Positions 35,903-44,439 of a stretch of 64,000 nucleotides of DNA are shown in pieces. Below the pieces are notes generated by a model, which made no database searches, was not told the DNA's origin, and worked only from the letters and a program-made list of their open reading frames with translations. Each line of letters starts with the position of its first letter. Within the stretch, counting starts at the first letter, position 1. Made by a program: the position numbers and the translations under genes. This DNA comes from Actinomadura montaniterrae (lineage in GTDB: Bacteria; Actinomycetota; Actinomycetes; Streptosporangiales; Streptosporangiaceae), in contig NZ_WBMR01000014.1 of assembly GCF_008923365.1 (NCBI RefSeq), positions 27,112 to 91,111 of the forward strand, read 5' to 3'.

Positions 35903-36880
35903 TCAGCTCGGGTCGGCGGGCCCGCGCGGGGCCGGGGGAACGATCGGGGCGTGGCCGCCGGACGGGCCGCCGTCGGCGTCCTCCACCGGCCGCGGCGCCT
36001 TCGCCGGCGGCGGGACCTGCGGGCCGGTGCCGGTGACCGGGGCGTCCGGCTCCGGCTTCTTCATCACCGGCGCCGGCGCGGTGACCGGCTTGGCCGGAAC
36101 CGGCTTGGGACCGGTCGCGGCGGACGGGCCGGGCTGCGCGGCGACGGGCTGGGCGGGCGCCGGCTGCTTGCGCGGCGGCGACTGCCGGACGGCGTCCTCG
36201 ACCATCTTCTCCAGCGGGCCCGCCTCGTTCTCGGCGGTCAGCAGCCGGTGCAGCGTCTCGCTGATCTCGGTGAGCCGCTGCAGCGCCTGCGTGTGGTTCT
36301 TGGTCAGCGACGTGAGCCGCTGGGTGGCGCCCTCGTTGATCACGCTGGCGCGGCGCTCGGACGCGGTGAGGGTGCGCTCGGCCTCCAGCCGCGCGCTCGT
36401 CACCGTCTGCTCCGCCTCCTGCTTGGCGGCCGACAGCACGCTGTCGGACTCCTTCTTGGCGGCGGCCAGCATGTGGTCGGCCTTCTCCTGCGCCTGGGAG
36501 AGGTTCTTGTCGGCGTGCGCGCGGGCCTCGTCGATGATGCGCTTGGACTCCTGCTCGGCGTCCTTGCGGATCTCGGCGCCCTTGGCCTCGGCCTCGGCGA
36601 CCTTGTCCTGCGCCTCGTCCTCGGCGAGGTTGATGATCTGGCGCAACCGGTCGCTCAGGTCGTCACCGGTGGGCTTGCGGGCCTCGCGCACCTCCGCCAT
36701 CTCCCGGCGGACGCGCTCGGCGTCGTCCTGGGCGCGCGCGAGCCGGGCCTCGAGCTCGCGGTGCTTTTGCTGGGCGCGGGCGATGTAGTCGTCGACCTGG
36801 CGGCGGTTGTAGCCGCGCATGACGATCTCGAAGGACTCGTCTTGAAGGAGGTTCGGCAGGATTTCGGCTTCGTTGCTCAT
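35903..36880 (-). CDS. DivIVA-like coiled-coil polarity protein
   Basis: 325 residues. The N-terminal DivIVA signature is FEIVMRGYNRRQVDDYIARA (about 19-38). A long uninterrupted coiled coil (about 40-220) is rich in Ala/Glu/Lys/Arg. The Pro/Ala-rich tail ends in PPAPRGPADPS. Related actinomycete proteins (DivIVA/Wag31, FilP/Scy-type, cellulose-binding-protein annotations) organise tip growth and the cytoskeleton. It is a paralogue rather than Wag31 itself, judged by the lack of division-cluster neighbours. ATG 36880 is chosen over an upstream in-frame start without conserved sequence. Confidence 0.87.
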   Translation of the reverse strand: MSNEAEILPNLLQDESFEIVMRGYNRRQVDDYIARAQQKHRELEARLARAQDDAERVRREMAEVREARKPTGDDLSDRLRQIINLAEDEAQDKVAEAEAKGAEIRKDAEQESKRIIDEARAHADKNLSQAQEKADHMLAAAKKESDSVLSAAKQEAEQTVTSARLEAERTLTASERRASVINEGATQRLTSLTKNHTQALQRLTEISETLHRLLTAENEAGPLEKMVEDAVRQSPPRKQPAPAQPVAAQPGPSAATGPKPVPAKPVTAPAPVMKKPEPDAPVTGTGPQVPPPAKAPRPVEDADGGPSGGHAPIVPPAPRGPADPS

Positions 36881-37321
36881 GATGCCTTGGGGGGTCGTTG
36901 GCGGGGGTATCACCCCGTCAGGGTCGGTTTGCGAATCCTCACCCGCCGGTCAGCGGGCCCACAGCAGAAACGTCAGCATCGACTCTCGTGCGCTCCGCCC
37001 CGCTCGCGCAACCGGAACGCCCTTCTCGCTGCCGTTTCTTCATCTCTCTGGAGCCGACAAACTACCGAATATCCCGAAAAAACACCCCCACCAGCACCCC
37101 CGTGTCGCCCAACACCCCCCGAACCCCCCACCAACCCGTCCGCGGTGCCCGTCCGCGGTGCCCGTCGTGCTGGGCCACGCTGTTGCGGTGCTTGCCTTCG
37201 TGGCGCTTGCCTCGACGGGGTGTGTTGTGCGGGGACGCGTTGGGGTGGACGGTCGCGGCCTTGTCCGGGCGGGTGAGGGCGGGGTGGGGCGGGGGTTTGG
37301 GTACGGCCTAGCATCGGGCGC
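36881..37321. other. 441-bp divergent gap with opposing G-runs
   Basis: No gene seen. The stretch 37081-37135 is C-rich on the plus strand, with five runs of four to six C. The stretch 37270-37303 is G-rich (runs of three to five G). Both have G-quadruplex-forming patterns, on opposite strands. The TAGCAT hexamer at 37310-37315 lies six bases from the ATG at 37322, fitting a leaderless promoter for the carbonic anhydrase-like gene. A tandem GTCCGCGGTGCC duplication is at about 37138. Confidence 0.5.
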
Positions 37322-37843
37322 ATGAGCTATGTGGGGTCGCTGGGCGAAGAAGAGCCGAAGATCCACGCCGAGGCGTGGGTGGCGCCCGGAGCGGTGGTCG
37401 TCGGACGCGTGACGCTCGGCCGGGCGTCCAGCGTCTGGTACGGCTCGGTGCTGCGCGGCGACGACGAGGAGATCATCGTCGGCGACGAGTGCAACATCCA
37501 GGACCTCAGCTGCCTGCACGCCGACCCGGGGATGCCCGCCGTCCTGGAGGACCGGGTCAGCCTCGGGCACAAGGCCATGGTGCACGGCGCGCACGTCGAG
37601 ACCGGTTCGCTGATCGGCATCGGCGCCATCGTGCTGAACGGCGCCCGGATCGGAGCGGGCACCCTCATCGCGGCCGGCGCCCTGGTGCCGCCCGGCAAGC
37701 AGATCCCGTCGGGCGTCCTGGTCGCGGGCACGCCCGGCAAGATCGTCCGCGAGCTCAACGACGGCGACCGCCTCGTCCTCGCGCACACCCCCGAGGTCTA
37801 CATGCAGAAGGCCAAGCGCCACAGCCAGGCCACCTGGCACTAA
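37322..37843 (+). CDS. gamma-carbonic anhydrase-like left-handed beta-helix protein
   Basis: 173 residues of hexapeptide repeats, e.g. VVVGRVTLGRASSVWYGSVL, ECNIQDLSCLHADPG, RVSLGHKAMVHGAHVETGSLIGIGA (in part), AAGALVPPGKQIPSG and GTPGKIVREL. The His positions of HADPG, GHKAMVHGA match the zinc-site pattern of gamma-carbonic anhydrases such as YrdA/PaaY types. Activity in these relatives is variable, so hydratase function is probable but not certain. The promoter seems to lie directly before the start. Confidence 0.9.
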   Translation: MSYVGSLGEEEPKIHAEAWVAPGAVVVGRVTLGRASSVWYGSVLRGDDEEIIVGDECNIQDLSCLHADPGMPAVLEDRVSLGHKAMVHGAHVETGSLIGIGAIVLNGARIGAGTLIAAGALVPPGKQIPSGVLVAGTPGKIVRELNDGDRLVLAHTPEVYMQKAKRHSQATWH

Positions 37844-38728
37844 CCTCCCGCACCTGCCGCCCCGGCAGCGCACCCCGGTTGGGCGCCTCGGTGACACGCC
37901 CCCCTGGCGGTATGTGTTCTCGCGGCATGCCCCTGGGTGGTGCGTGCTTCGATGGTGCGCCCCACAGCAGGGCCCTCTGTGGCTGTGTGCCGGGGGCACA
38001 CACTGGCGGCGTGCCCCGGCAGCAGGGTCTCGGTGCGCACGCTCTGGTGGCGACGTGCCCCTGGCGGCACGGTCTCGGTGGCGCGCTCTGGTGGCTGCTC
38101 ACGGACGGCACGCGTACCGGTGGCAAGCGCAGCGGTGACGCGCCCCTGGTGCATGCGTTCTGGTGGCTCGTCCTGGGGTGGCGCGCCATGCGGTGGCTTG
38201 CTCTGGTGGCGTGTGTTTGGTGGCGCGTGATGATGGCGTGCCTCTCGGAAGCACGAGCTCGGGGGCGCGCGTTCGGATGGCGCCCCCTGATGCATGCGTT
38301 CTGGTGGCTCGCTCTGGGGTGGCGCGCCATGCGGTGGCTTGCTCTGGTGGCGTGTGTTTGGTGGCGCGTGATGATGGCGCCTCCCGGTAGCACGAGCTCG
38401 GGGGCGCGCGTTCGGGTGGGGCGCCCCTGGTGCATGCGTTCTGGCGGCTCGCGCTGTAGTGGCGCGCTGTCGTGGTGCGTGGGCTCCGGCGGGGTGTGGC
38501 GTGCGGTCGGCAAGTCACGGCGGCGGGGGCACTGGTGGCGTGTTCGGATGGTGGTTTCTGGTGGCTTGCCCGCACCACGTGTGGGCTTGCTTGGGCGGTA
38601 TGTGTTTGTGGGGGCGTGCTTCGGTGGCACGCCACCCGGTGGTGGGGGCGGGGTTTGGTGGGGGTTGACCTGGGGGGACTTCGGGCGGGGGCGTTCGGGG
38701 GAGTTGTGGGGCGTTCGGGCTGACTACC
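37844..38728. other. 885-bp G/T-rich intergenic repeat field
   Basis: There is strong strand bias: the plus strand is full of GGTGGC, TCTGGTGGC and GGTGGCGTG words, while long open frames exist on both strands only because stops are rare. I see no start signals or family resemblance. The core is a 140-bp tandem repeat at 38141-38460; the flanks carry degenerate pieces of it. A simple G-rich run (GGTTTGGTGGGGGTTGACC) leads into the AAA gene. Confidence 0.6.
38141..38460. repeat. about 140-bp tandem repeat, two full copies and a partial third
   Basis: The block GCATGCGTTCTGGTGGCTCG begins at 38151, 38292 and (one change) 38432, so the periods are 141 and 140 bp. Copies 1 and 2 (38141-38280, 38281-38421) are nearly identical over GGGGTGGCGCGCCATGCGG, TGGCTTGCTCTGGTGGCG, TGTGTTTGGTGGCGCGTGA and the CACGAGCTCGGGGGCGCGCG end. 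Copy 3 decays after about 40 bases. Confidence 0.88.
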
Positions 38729-41700
38729 ATGACCCACGTGGTGTGGGGACCGGGCTATGGCAGTGCTCCGCCGCCCAGCCCCCGGATGGGGCAGGATCCG
38801 TTCGCGGAGGCCGAGCGCGACACGAGGGCGATGGTGGCCGCCCAATGGTGGCCGTCGGCGCCTCCTCAGCAGCGCCATCACGCCATCGCCGGACGCATGC
38901 TCGTCCTGCCCGACGGGACGTGGTGGCTGTTCGGGGCGTGGGCCCGGTGGTACCGGCTGCACCCGTCGGACGGGCAGTGGTACCTGTGCCCGCCGCCGCG
39001 GACGCCCGCCGTGCGGATGGCGGCTCGGCCCGCGCAGCAGGGCGGCATGCAGGTCCCGCAGCTGCCGCCGCACGTGATCCCGGCCGGGCCCGACTTCTCG
39101 TACGACCCGCCGGCGTCGCTGCCGTTCGTCGGGCACGGGTTCGCCGGCGAGCTGACGTCGCGGGTCCGCGCGACCGTCGAGTCCGCGGCGGCGCTGTCCG
39201 CGCCGGAGTACCCGCACTGGTGGTCGCAGTTCACGCAGGAGACGCCGTCCACCGTGGCGGTCGCGTGGGGCGTGATGATGTGGTGCGCGGCCGCGCCGGT
39301 GTTCGACGCCCGGCTGGACGCGCAGATGCTGGACCTGTGGAAGCCGTACCGGGCCCGGCCGCTGCCGGACGTGGACGGTCCGCGCTGGATGACCCCGCCC
39401 GCGCTGGAGACGCTGGTCGGGCTGTACTCCGAGCGGCTGCGCGCCAGCCGAGTGGACGCGGCGGTCGTCGTCCTGCGGACGATGTGGGCGGTCGCGAGCG
39501 CGCTGCGCGACGACCCGCGGTTCCAGATCCGGGCGGACGCGCTGCTGGCCATCCTCGGGACGACGCTGAGCAACCCGACGGTCGACTACGGGGCGCTCCC
39601 GTACGGGGACCAGGCGATCGTCCAGCAGTGGCTGACCCGGTGCCCGCCGCATCTGGTGCCGGCGCTGCGGAACGAGAGCTCGCCGGGCGACAACTTCCGG
39701 CACGCGTTCTACACGCTGAGCGAGGCCATCGCCGACCTGCCGGGCGACCCGGCGGACCCGGCGTACACCGAGCCGCGGATGGTCGCCGCCGCGCTGCTGG
39801 CCGCCGACCTGGACGTCGTCCGCAAGGACGTGGCGGGCTCGATCGTCCCGTGGCTGGACCCGGAGATCCGGTACACGGTGCAGGCGGTCGCGGAGCAGAA
39901 GGGGCATCCGCTGCGCCGGCTGTGGCCGGTCGACATGCGGCTGCCGGACCCGCTGCGTGCGGCGGGCTCCGGCGAGGGTGCGGAGACGCTGCTCGCCGCG
40001 ATGTACGAGCTGGACCTCGCGTGGTGCCGGCTCGGCGGGATGCCCGCGCGCCCCCGCGGCTTCCCGGTGCCGACCGCGATCATCGCGGGGATCATCGGGC
40101 GCGGCCGTGCGCGCGCGACGGCGGCCGCGCAGACGCAGACGCCGCCGCCGAGCCCGTCGCCGTCGCCGCCGTTCGGGACGCAGAGCCAGCCGGGGGTGGC
40201 GCCGGGCGCTCCGCCGCAGCCCGCGGAGCCGCAGGGGCCCGCGCAGCCGTTCGTCCAGCCGCCGGCGCAGCCGGGCTGGGAGAACGTGCCCGGGCCGGCC
40301 GCGGCGGGGTTCGCTTCGCCGGACCCGGCGATGGGCGGGTTCTCGCCCGCCGAGGAGGACGCCGGCGGGAGCGCGGCGCCGCCGTACACCGAACTCGGTT
40401 TCCAGCAGTCCCCGCCCAAGCCCGTGCCGAACGATCAGGGGCAGGCCGCGTTCGGGATGCCGGGCGCGCCGCCGTCCGGGCAGCCCGCTTCCGGATATCC
40501 GGAGCAGCCTCCGCACGCGGGCGGGGCGCCGTATCCCGGGCAGGCGGCCTTCGCGGACCAGGAGTCCACCTCGCCCGACCGTGGGCAGGGGGCCGCGGAG
40601 CAGCGGCTCGGCGGGTTCTCTCCGGATGAGGACAAGCAGGACGAGCCGATCGTGCCGCCTTACACGCAGCTCGGCTATCAGCGGCCCGGCGCCGGGCCTC
40701 CCGCGCAGGGGCTGCCTCCGGGTGCCGGTGTGCCTCCGGCCGTGCAGAGCCCGCAGGGTGCTCCGGCGGGGCAGGGCCCGCAGGGTGCGGCGAGCGGGCC
40801 GGGTGCGCAACCGGCGGCTCCGGTGGAGCAGGCGGCCGCGTTCGATCCTTATGCGACGCGGGCCGAGGACGAGGGGGCGCCGCCGCGGCCGCCCGCCGGG
40901 GTGTACGAGACGCGTGTCGAAGGCGGGGGAGGAGCGCCGCCCCCGCAGAACGCGCAGCAGCCGCCCGGGACGCGGATCATGGGCCCGGGCGACCTGGAGG
41001 ACGGCCCCGCACAGGCCCCGCCGCCCGGTCCGGGGACGCGGATCATGTCCGAGACCATGGTCGGCGACTTCGACTTCCTGGACGACACGCCGTCGCCGGA
41101 GCGGCCCGTCCACGAGATCCCGCCGCCGCAGGACCTCGGCCGGCGCCGGACGCTCGAGCGGTTCGGGATCGGCTTCGTGTCCGGCGAGCAGGACGCGGGC
41201 GAGCTGCTGGACGAGCTGCGCGCGCAGGTCGAGGAGTGGAACGCCCCGGCCGGGGAGGGCGCCGAGGCGACCCGGGTGGACGGCCGTCCGGGGTCGGCGC
41301 CGGCGGGCGTGCCGGGGGTGCTGCTGGTCGGCGGCCCGCACACCGGGCAGCGCAGGCTGGCGCGGCTGATCGCGCTGACGCTGGCGGACGCGGGCCTCGG
41401 CGACGGGGCGATCCGCGCGCACGACGCCGACGACGTCCGGGACGCGCCGGTGGACGCGGTGGAGCGGATCCTGCGGCAGCCGGGTCCGGCGATCCTGTTC
41501 GAGCGGCTGGACGTGGCGATCGGCGCCGCGCAGGACCCGGTGGCGGTCACCGGCGCGGTGCGGCGGGCGCGCCGCGACCCGGTGAACACGACGCCGCTGA
41601 TCGCGACGTGCGAGCCGCGCGCGTACAAGCGGCTGCTGAGGGAGCATCCGAAGCTGGTGCAGGCGTTCCGGGTGTACCGGCTGCCCGACTTCAGCGGGCT

Positions 41701-42784
41701 CGACGATCGGATGACGCTGCTGCACCTGCTGGCGGACGAGCGGCGCGTCACGATCGGGGCGTCGGCGCTGGAGGTCGCGAAGGAGGACCTCGAACGGCTC
41801 CGCGGCCCGGGCGACCTGGTGAACGCGCGGCTCGTCGAGGCGTACCTGGACCAGGCGAGCCAGCGGAACATGGCGCGGGCGGGCGCGTCGCACGACCGGC
41901 TCGTCCTGACGCCGGACGACCTGCACGGCGTCGCGGAGGGCATCGAGCCGGCGCTGCGGCCGCCCGGCGACATCGACGGCTACCTGCGCCAGCTCGACGG
42001 GCTGACCGGGCTGGACGACGTCAAGGCGGTCGTCCGGGAGCTGGCGGACGAGGCGGAGCAGGCGGCGGGCCGGGTCCGCTACGGCGTGGCGGACCGCGAC
42101 CACCACCACCTGGTGTTCACGGGGCCGCCGGGGACGGGCAAGACGACGGTGGCGGGGCTCGTCGGCGGGATCTACGCCGCGCTCGGGCTGCTGGAGTCGG
42201 GGCATGTGGTGGCGTGCCGTCCGGTGCATCTGGCGGGCCGCGACCAGCCGGACACCGAGAGCCGGGTCGCCGGCATGATCGAGCAGGCGCTCGGCGGCGT
42301 GCTGCTGATCCAGGAGGCCTACCTGCTGGACCGCAGCCCGGCGGTGGTGAGCGAGCTGCTGCGCGGCATGCGCGAGCGCGGCGGGCGGTTCGTGGTGGTC
42401 TGCTCCAGCCCGGCGGCGGAGATGGAGGGGTTCCTCGCGGGTAATCCCGCGTTCCGCGCCGAGTTCGGGCGGATCGTGGAGTTCCACGGGATCAGCGACC
42501 GGGAGATGGTCCGGCTGTTCCAGAAGTACGCCGAGCGCGACCTGTACATGCTGGACGAGGAGCTGCGCGTCGAGCTGCTCACCCGCTTCGAGCGGCTGCG
42601 GCAGGACCCGGCGTTCGCCTACGCCAGGACCGTCCGGGCGCTGTTCGAGCAGACGGTCGCGCGGCAGGCGGCGCGCCTCGCGGGCGCGGACGTCAACGCG
42701 GCGACGGTGGCCCGGCTCACCGCCCGCGACCTGCCGGAGACGGCGCTGGAGCAGATGCTCGGCGACTTCCACCGGGGCGGCTGA
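38729..42784 (+). CDS. giant AAA protein of CbbX/SpoVK/EccA type with disordered middle
   Basis: 1351 residues. The N-terminal globular region (1-about 460) has Trp-rich segments (LPDGTWWLFGAWARWYRL) and no recognised family. A Pro/Gly/Ala/Gln-rich middle (about 470-830) carries duplicated GGFSPAEEDAGG/GGFSPDEDKQDE and PPYTELGFQ/PPYTQLGYQ motifs plus several (E/G)TR(I/V) motifs. There are two AAA modules. The first (about 840-1060) has only a degenerate P-loop (VGGPHTGQRR, 867-876). The second (about 1070-1351) has a good Walker A GPPGTGKT at 1132-1139. Its Walker B reads LLIQEAYLL (Q1195, E1196) where IDEAY is expected. CbbX-type relatives remodel partner proteins. Confidence 0.85.
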   Translation: MTHVVWGPGYGSAPPPSPRMGQDPFAEAERDTRAMVAAQWWPSAPPQQRHHAIAGRMLVLPDGTWWLFGAWARWYRLHPSDGQWYLCPPPRTPAVRMAARPAQQGGMQVPQLPPHVIPAGPDFSYDPPASLPFVGHGFAGELTSRVRATVESAAALSAPEYPHWWSQFTQETPSTVAVAWGVMMWCAAAPVFDARLDAQMLDLWKPYRARPLPDVDGPRWMTPPALETLVGLYSERLRASRVDAAVVVLRTMWAVASALRDDPRFQIRADALLAILGTTLSNPTVDYGALPYGDQAIVQQWLTRCPPHLVPALRNESSPGDNFRHAFYTLSEAIADLPGDPADPAYTEPRMVAAALLAADLDVVRKDVAGSIVPWLDPEIRYTVQAVAEQKGHPLRRLWPVDMRLPDPLRAAGSGEGAETLLAAMYELDLAWCRLGGMPARPRGFPVPTAIIAGIIGRGRARATAAAQTQTPPPSPSPSPPFGTQSQPGVAPGAPPQPAEPQGPAQPFVQPPAQPGWENVPGPAAAGFASPDPAMGGFSPAEEDAGGSAAPPYTELGFQQSPPKPVPNDQGQAAFGMPGAPPSGQPASGYPEQPPHAGGAPYPGQAAFADQESTSPDRGQGAAEQRLGGFSPDEDKQDEPIVPPYTQLGYQRPGAGPPAQGLPPGAGVPPAVQSPQGAPAGQGPQGAASGPGAQPAAPVEQAAAFDPYATRAEDEGAPPRPPAGVYETRVEGGGGAPPPQNAQQPPGTRIMGPGDLEDGPAQAPPPGPGTRIMSETMVGDFDFLDDTPSPERPVHEIPPPQDLGRRRTLERFGIGFVSGEQDAGELLDELRAQVEEWNAPAGEGAEATRVDGRPGSAPAGVPGVLLVGGPHTGQRRLARLIALTLADAGLGDGAIRAHDADDVRDAPVDAVERILRQPGPAILFERLDVAIGAAQDPVAVTGAVRRARRDPVNTTPLIATCEPRAYKRLLREHPKLVQAFRVYRLPDFSGLDDRMTLLHLLADERRVTIGASALEVAKEDLERLRGPGDLVNARLVEAYLDQASQRNMARAGASHDRLVLTPDDLHGVAEGIEPALRPPGDIDGYLRQLDGLTGLDDVKAVVRELADEAEQAAGRVRYGVADRDHHHLVFTGPPGTGKTTVAGLVGGIYAALGLLESGHVVACRPVHLAGRDQPDTESRVAGMIEQALGGVLLIQEAYLLDRSPAVVSELLRGMRERGGRFVVVCSSPAAEMEGFLAGNPAFRAEFGRIVEFHGISDREMVRLFQKYAERDLYMLDEELRVELLTRFERLRQDPAFAYARTVRALFEQTVARQAARLAGADVNAATVARLTARDLPETALEQMLGDFHRGG

Positions 42785-42975
42785 CGGCGTCCGACAGGAG
42801 CCCTTGACGGCCGTCCCCGGGGACCCCTCCCGCGTGATCGGGCGCATCATGCCCGCCTGACCCGGGAAGACCACGGGTGCGGGTGGCCCTCGAATGGCCC
42901 TCTTGGGTCATGTGCCCGTCGGGGTGGGACGCGTAGCCTCGACTTGGGTGTGGGGAACGAACGGAGGTGGACGCG

Positions 42976-43161
42976 GTGCGCCAGCAGAACCTCGATCTGC
43001 GCGTCCACGACCGCGTTGCGTTGGACGAGATCGAACTCTATGCCGAGATGCTCAGTGCGGTGGCGGCGGCGGAGCGGCCGCTCACCATCGCGGAAATCGA
43101 CATGGTGCTCGGGGTGCGTTCCGGCGAGGCCGGTCGTCGCGAGCTGACGCCGCAGGATTAG
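42976..43161 (+). CDS. small conserved actinobacterial protein
   Basis: 61 residues from GTG 42976, with GGAGG eight bases upstream. The sequence VRQQNLDLRVHDRVALDEIE continues with YAEMLSAVAAAERPLTIAEID and MVLGVR. I recall similar short actinobacterial proteins ending in an (E/D)IDxVLGV motif, annotated as hypothetical. It is acidic and helical with no membrane segment. A TAGCCT hexamer at about 42933 could be its -10. Function unknown. Confidence 0.8.
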   Translation: MRQQNLDLRVHDRVALDEIELYAEMLSAVAAAERPLTIAEIDMVLGVRSGEAGRRELTPQD

Positions 43162-43210
43162 CCGAGGCCCGATCCGCCCGGGGACGTCCGCGACGGGCGT
43201 CCCCGGTCCC

Positions 43211-43374
43211 GTTCCAGCGGCGCCGGTCCCGTTCCAGCGGCGCCAGACCTGTTCCGGCGTACCGGTCCCGTTCCGGCGGTACCGGACCCGATCCGGCGCC
43301 CCCCGGTCACGTTCCGGCGGCCCCTGGGGCACGTTCCGGCGGCGCCGGTCGCGTTCCGGCGGTCGGCTATGCGG
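43211..43374. repeat. about 20-bp tandem repeat, eight copies
   Basis: Units of 19-22 bp begin GTTCC(A/G)GCGG and continue (C/T)(G/A)CC-GGTCCC. They start near 43211, 43231, 43251, 43270, 43290, 43311, 43333 and 43353. Most centres are self-complementary (GGCGCC or GGTACC). The array fills the convergent gap between the small protein gene and the copper-chaperone-like gene. Confidence 0.85.
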
Positions 43375-43400
43375 GTGCCGCGCGGCCCGAAACGGGCCGG

Positions 43401-43616
43401 TCAGCCGGCGACGTCGTAACCGGCCTCGTCGATCGCCGCGCGCAGCGCCGCGTCGTCCAGACCATTGCCACGGACGGTGACGAGCTTGGCGTCCACGTCC
43501 ACCGCCACCTCGCTCACCCCCGGCACCCGCCGGACCTCCCCGCTGATCGCGGTCACGCAGTGCCCGCAGCTGATCGCCGGGACGCTGTAACGAATCTCAC
43601 TCACGCTCGTCGTCAC
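43401..43616 (-). CDS. CopZ-like heavy-metal-associated domain protein
   Basis: 71 residues, one HMA domain: a betaalphabeta pattern with the metal-binding loop SCGHC (C17, C20), then VTAISGEVRRVPGVSEVAVD, LVTVRGNGLDDAALRAAIDE and AGYDV. The loop lacks the usual Met before the first Cys (reads AISCGHC), still compatible with Cu(I) transfer. No copper ATPase gene is nearby, so it may be a general chaperone. Confidence 0.92.
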   Translation of the reverse strand: MTTSVSEIRYSVPAISCGHCVTAISGEVRRVPGVSEVAVDVDAKLVTVRGNGLDDAALRAAIDEAGYDVAG

Positions 43617-43821
43617 TCTCCGTGCGGCCGATGTTCCGGCCCCGAGCCTATGCGCGGCGCCCCCGATCGGCCTAACCGCAGGGGTATGTACCTGGTGATC
43701 TAGGGCAATCTTGTAGGTGAGAGGATGGGGGACACCGGCCGAAGCTGGGGCAAAGGTTCTTTTTACGGCCGGTAGCGCCTACGATCCTCTGCGGACTGTT
43801 CCGGCACTTCAGGAGAACGAC

Positions 43822-44439
43822 GTGCGCTTGCGTCTCACGCCGCGTGAGGACAGCTTCTACGACATGTTCGCCGACTCGGCGAACAACCTGGTCACCGGCG
43901 CCAGGCTGCTCGTGGAGCTCATCAGCGACGGCGCCGACCGGGCAGCGATCGCGGAGAAGATGCGCGCCTGCGAACACGCGGGCGACGAATGCACTCACGC
44001 GATCATGCGACGGCTGAACGAAACGTTCATCACCCCGTTCGACCGCGAGGACATCTACCGGCTGGCCTCCACCATCGACGACGTGATGGACGAGATGGAG
44101 GAGGCAGCCGACCTCGTCGTCCTCTACAAGATCGACGAGTTCCCGAAGGGCATCGTGCACATGGTGGAGGTGCTGGAGCGGGCCGCCGAGCTCACCGCGG
44201 AGGCCATGCCCCGGCTGCGCTCCATGAAGGAGCTCAGCGAGTACTGGATCGAGATCAACCGGCTCGAGAACCAGGGCGACCAGGTGTACCGCAAGCTGCT
44301 CGCGCAGCTGTTCAGCGGCGAGTACGACACCCTGGACGTGCTGAAGCTCAAGCAGGTCATCGACTGCCTCGAAGAGGCCGCGGACGCGTTCGAGCACGTC
44401 GCGAACACGGTCGAGACCATCGCGGTCAAGGAATCATGA
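43822..44439 (+). CDS. DUF47 PhoU-like regulator of the Pit transporter
   Basis: 205 residues from GTG 43822, with AGGAGA six bases upstream. All-helical DUF47 pattern: LTPREDSFYDMFADSANNL, CEHAGDECTHAIMRRLNETF, TPFDREDIYRLASTIDDVMD, EMEEAADLV, INRLENQGDQVYR and LKQVIDCLEEAADAFEHVAN. Acidic and Asp/Glu-rich helices resemble PhoU metal sites. It overlaps the pit gene (ATGA), the usual arrangement, and probably controls phosphate flow through Pit. Confidence 0.93.
   Translation: MRLRLTPREDSFYDMFADSANNLVTGARLLVELISDGADRAAIAEKMRACEHAGDECTHAIMRRLNETFITPFDREDIYRLASTIDDVMDEMEEAADLVVLYKIDEFPKGIVHMVEVLERAAELTAEAMPRLRSMKELSEYWIEINRLENQGDQVYRKLLAQLFSGEYDTLDVLKLKQVIDCLEEAADAFEHVANTVETIAVKES

Noticed and set aside
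37755..38630. A minus-strand frame with 47-residue repeats over the 140-bp repeats
   Set aside because: The repeat periods are 141 and 140 bp, so the frame is lost at the third copy; no ribosome site or family match.
37375..40629. A 1084-codon plus-strand frame spanning the carbonic anhydrase-like gene, the repeat field and the start of the AAA gene
   Set aside because: Out of frame with both real genes; composition is Arg/Ala/Gly with repeats and no start signal.
38099..42874. A 1591-codon open frame on the minus strand opposite the AAA gene
   Set aside because: It is a frame free of stops because of high GC. It is Arg/Pro-rich without domains, while the plus-strand frame has clear AAA motifs and third-position GC bias.
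43680..43725. A possible reverse-oriented PHO box before the DUF47-pit genes
   Set aside because: TCTCACC and GATCACC are 22 bp apart on the minus strand, but intermediate units do not match the direct-repeat pattern well enough to claim.
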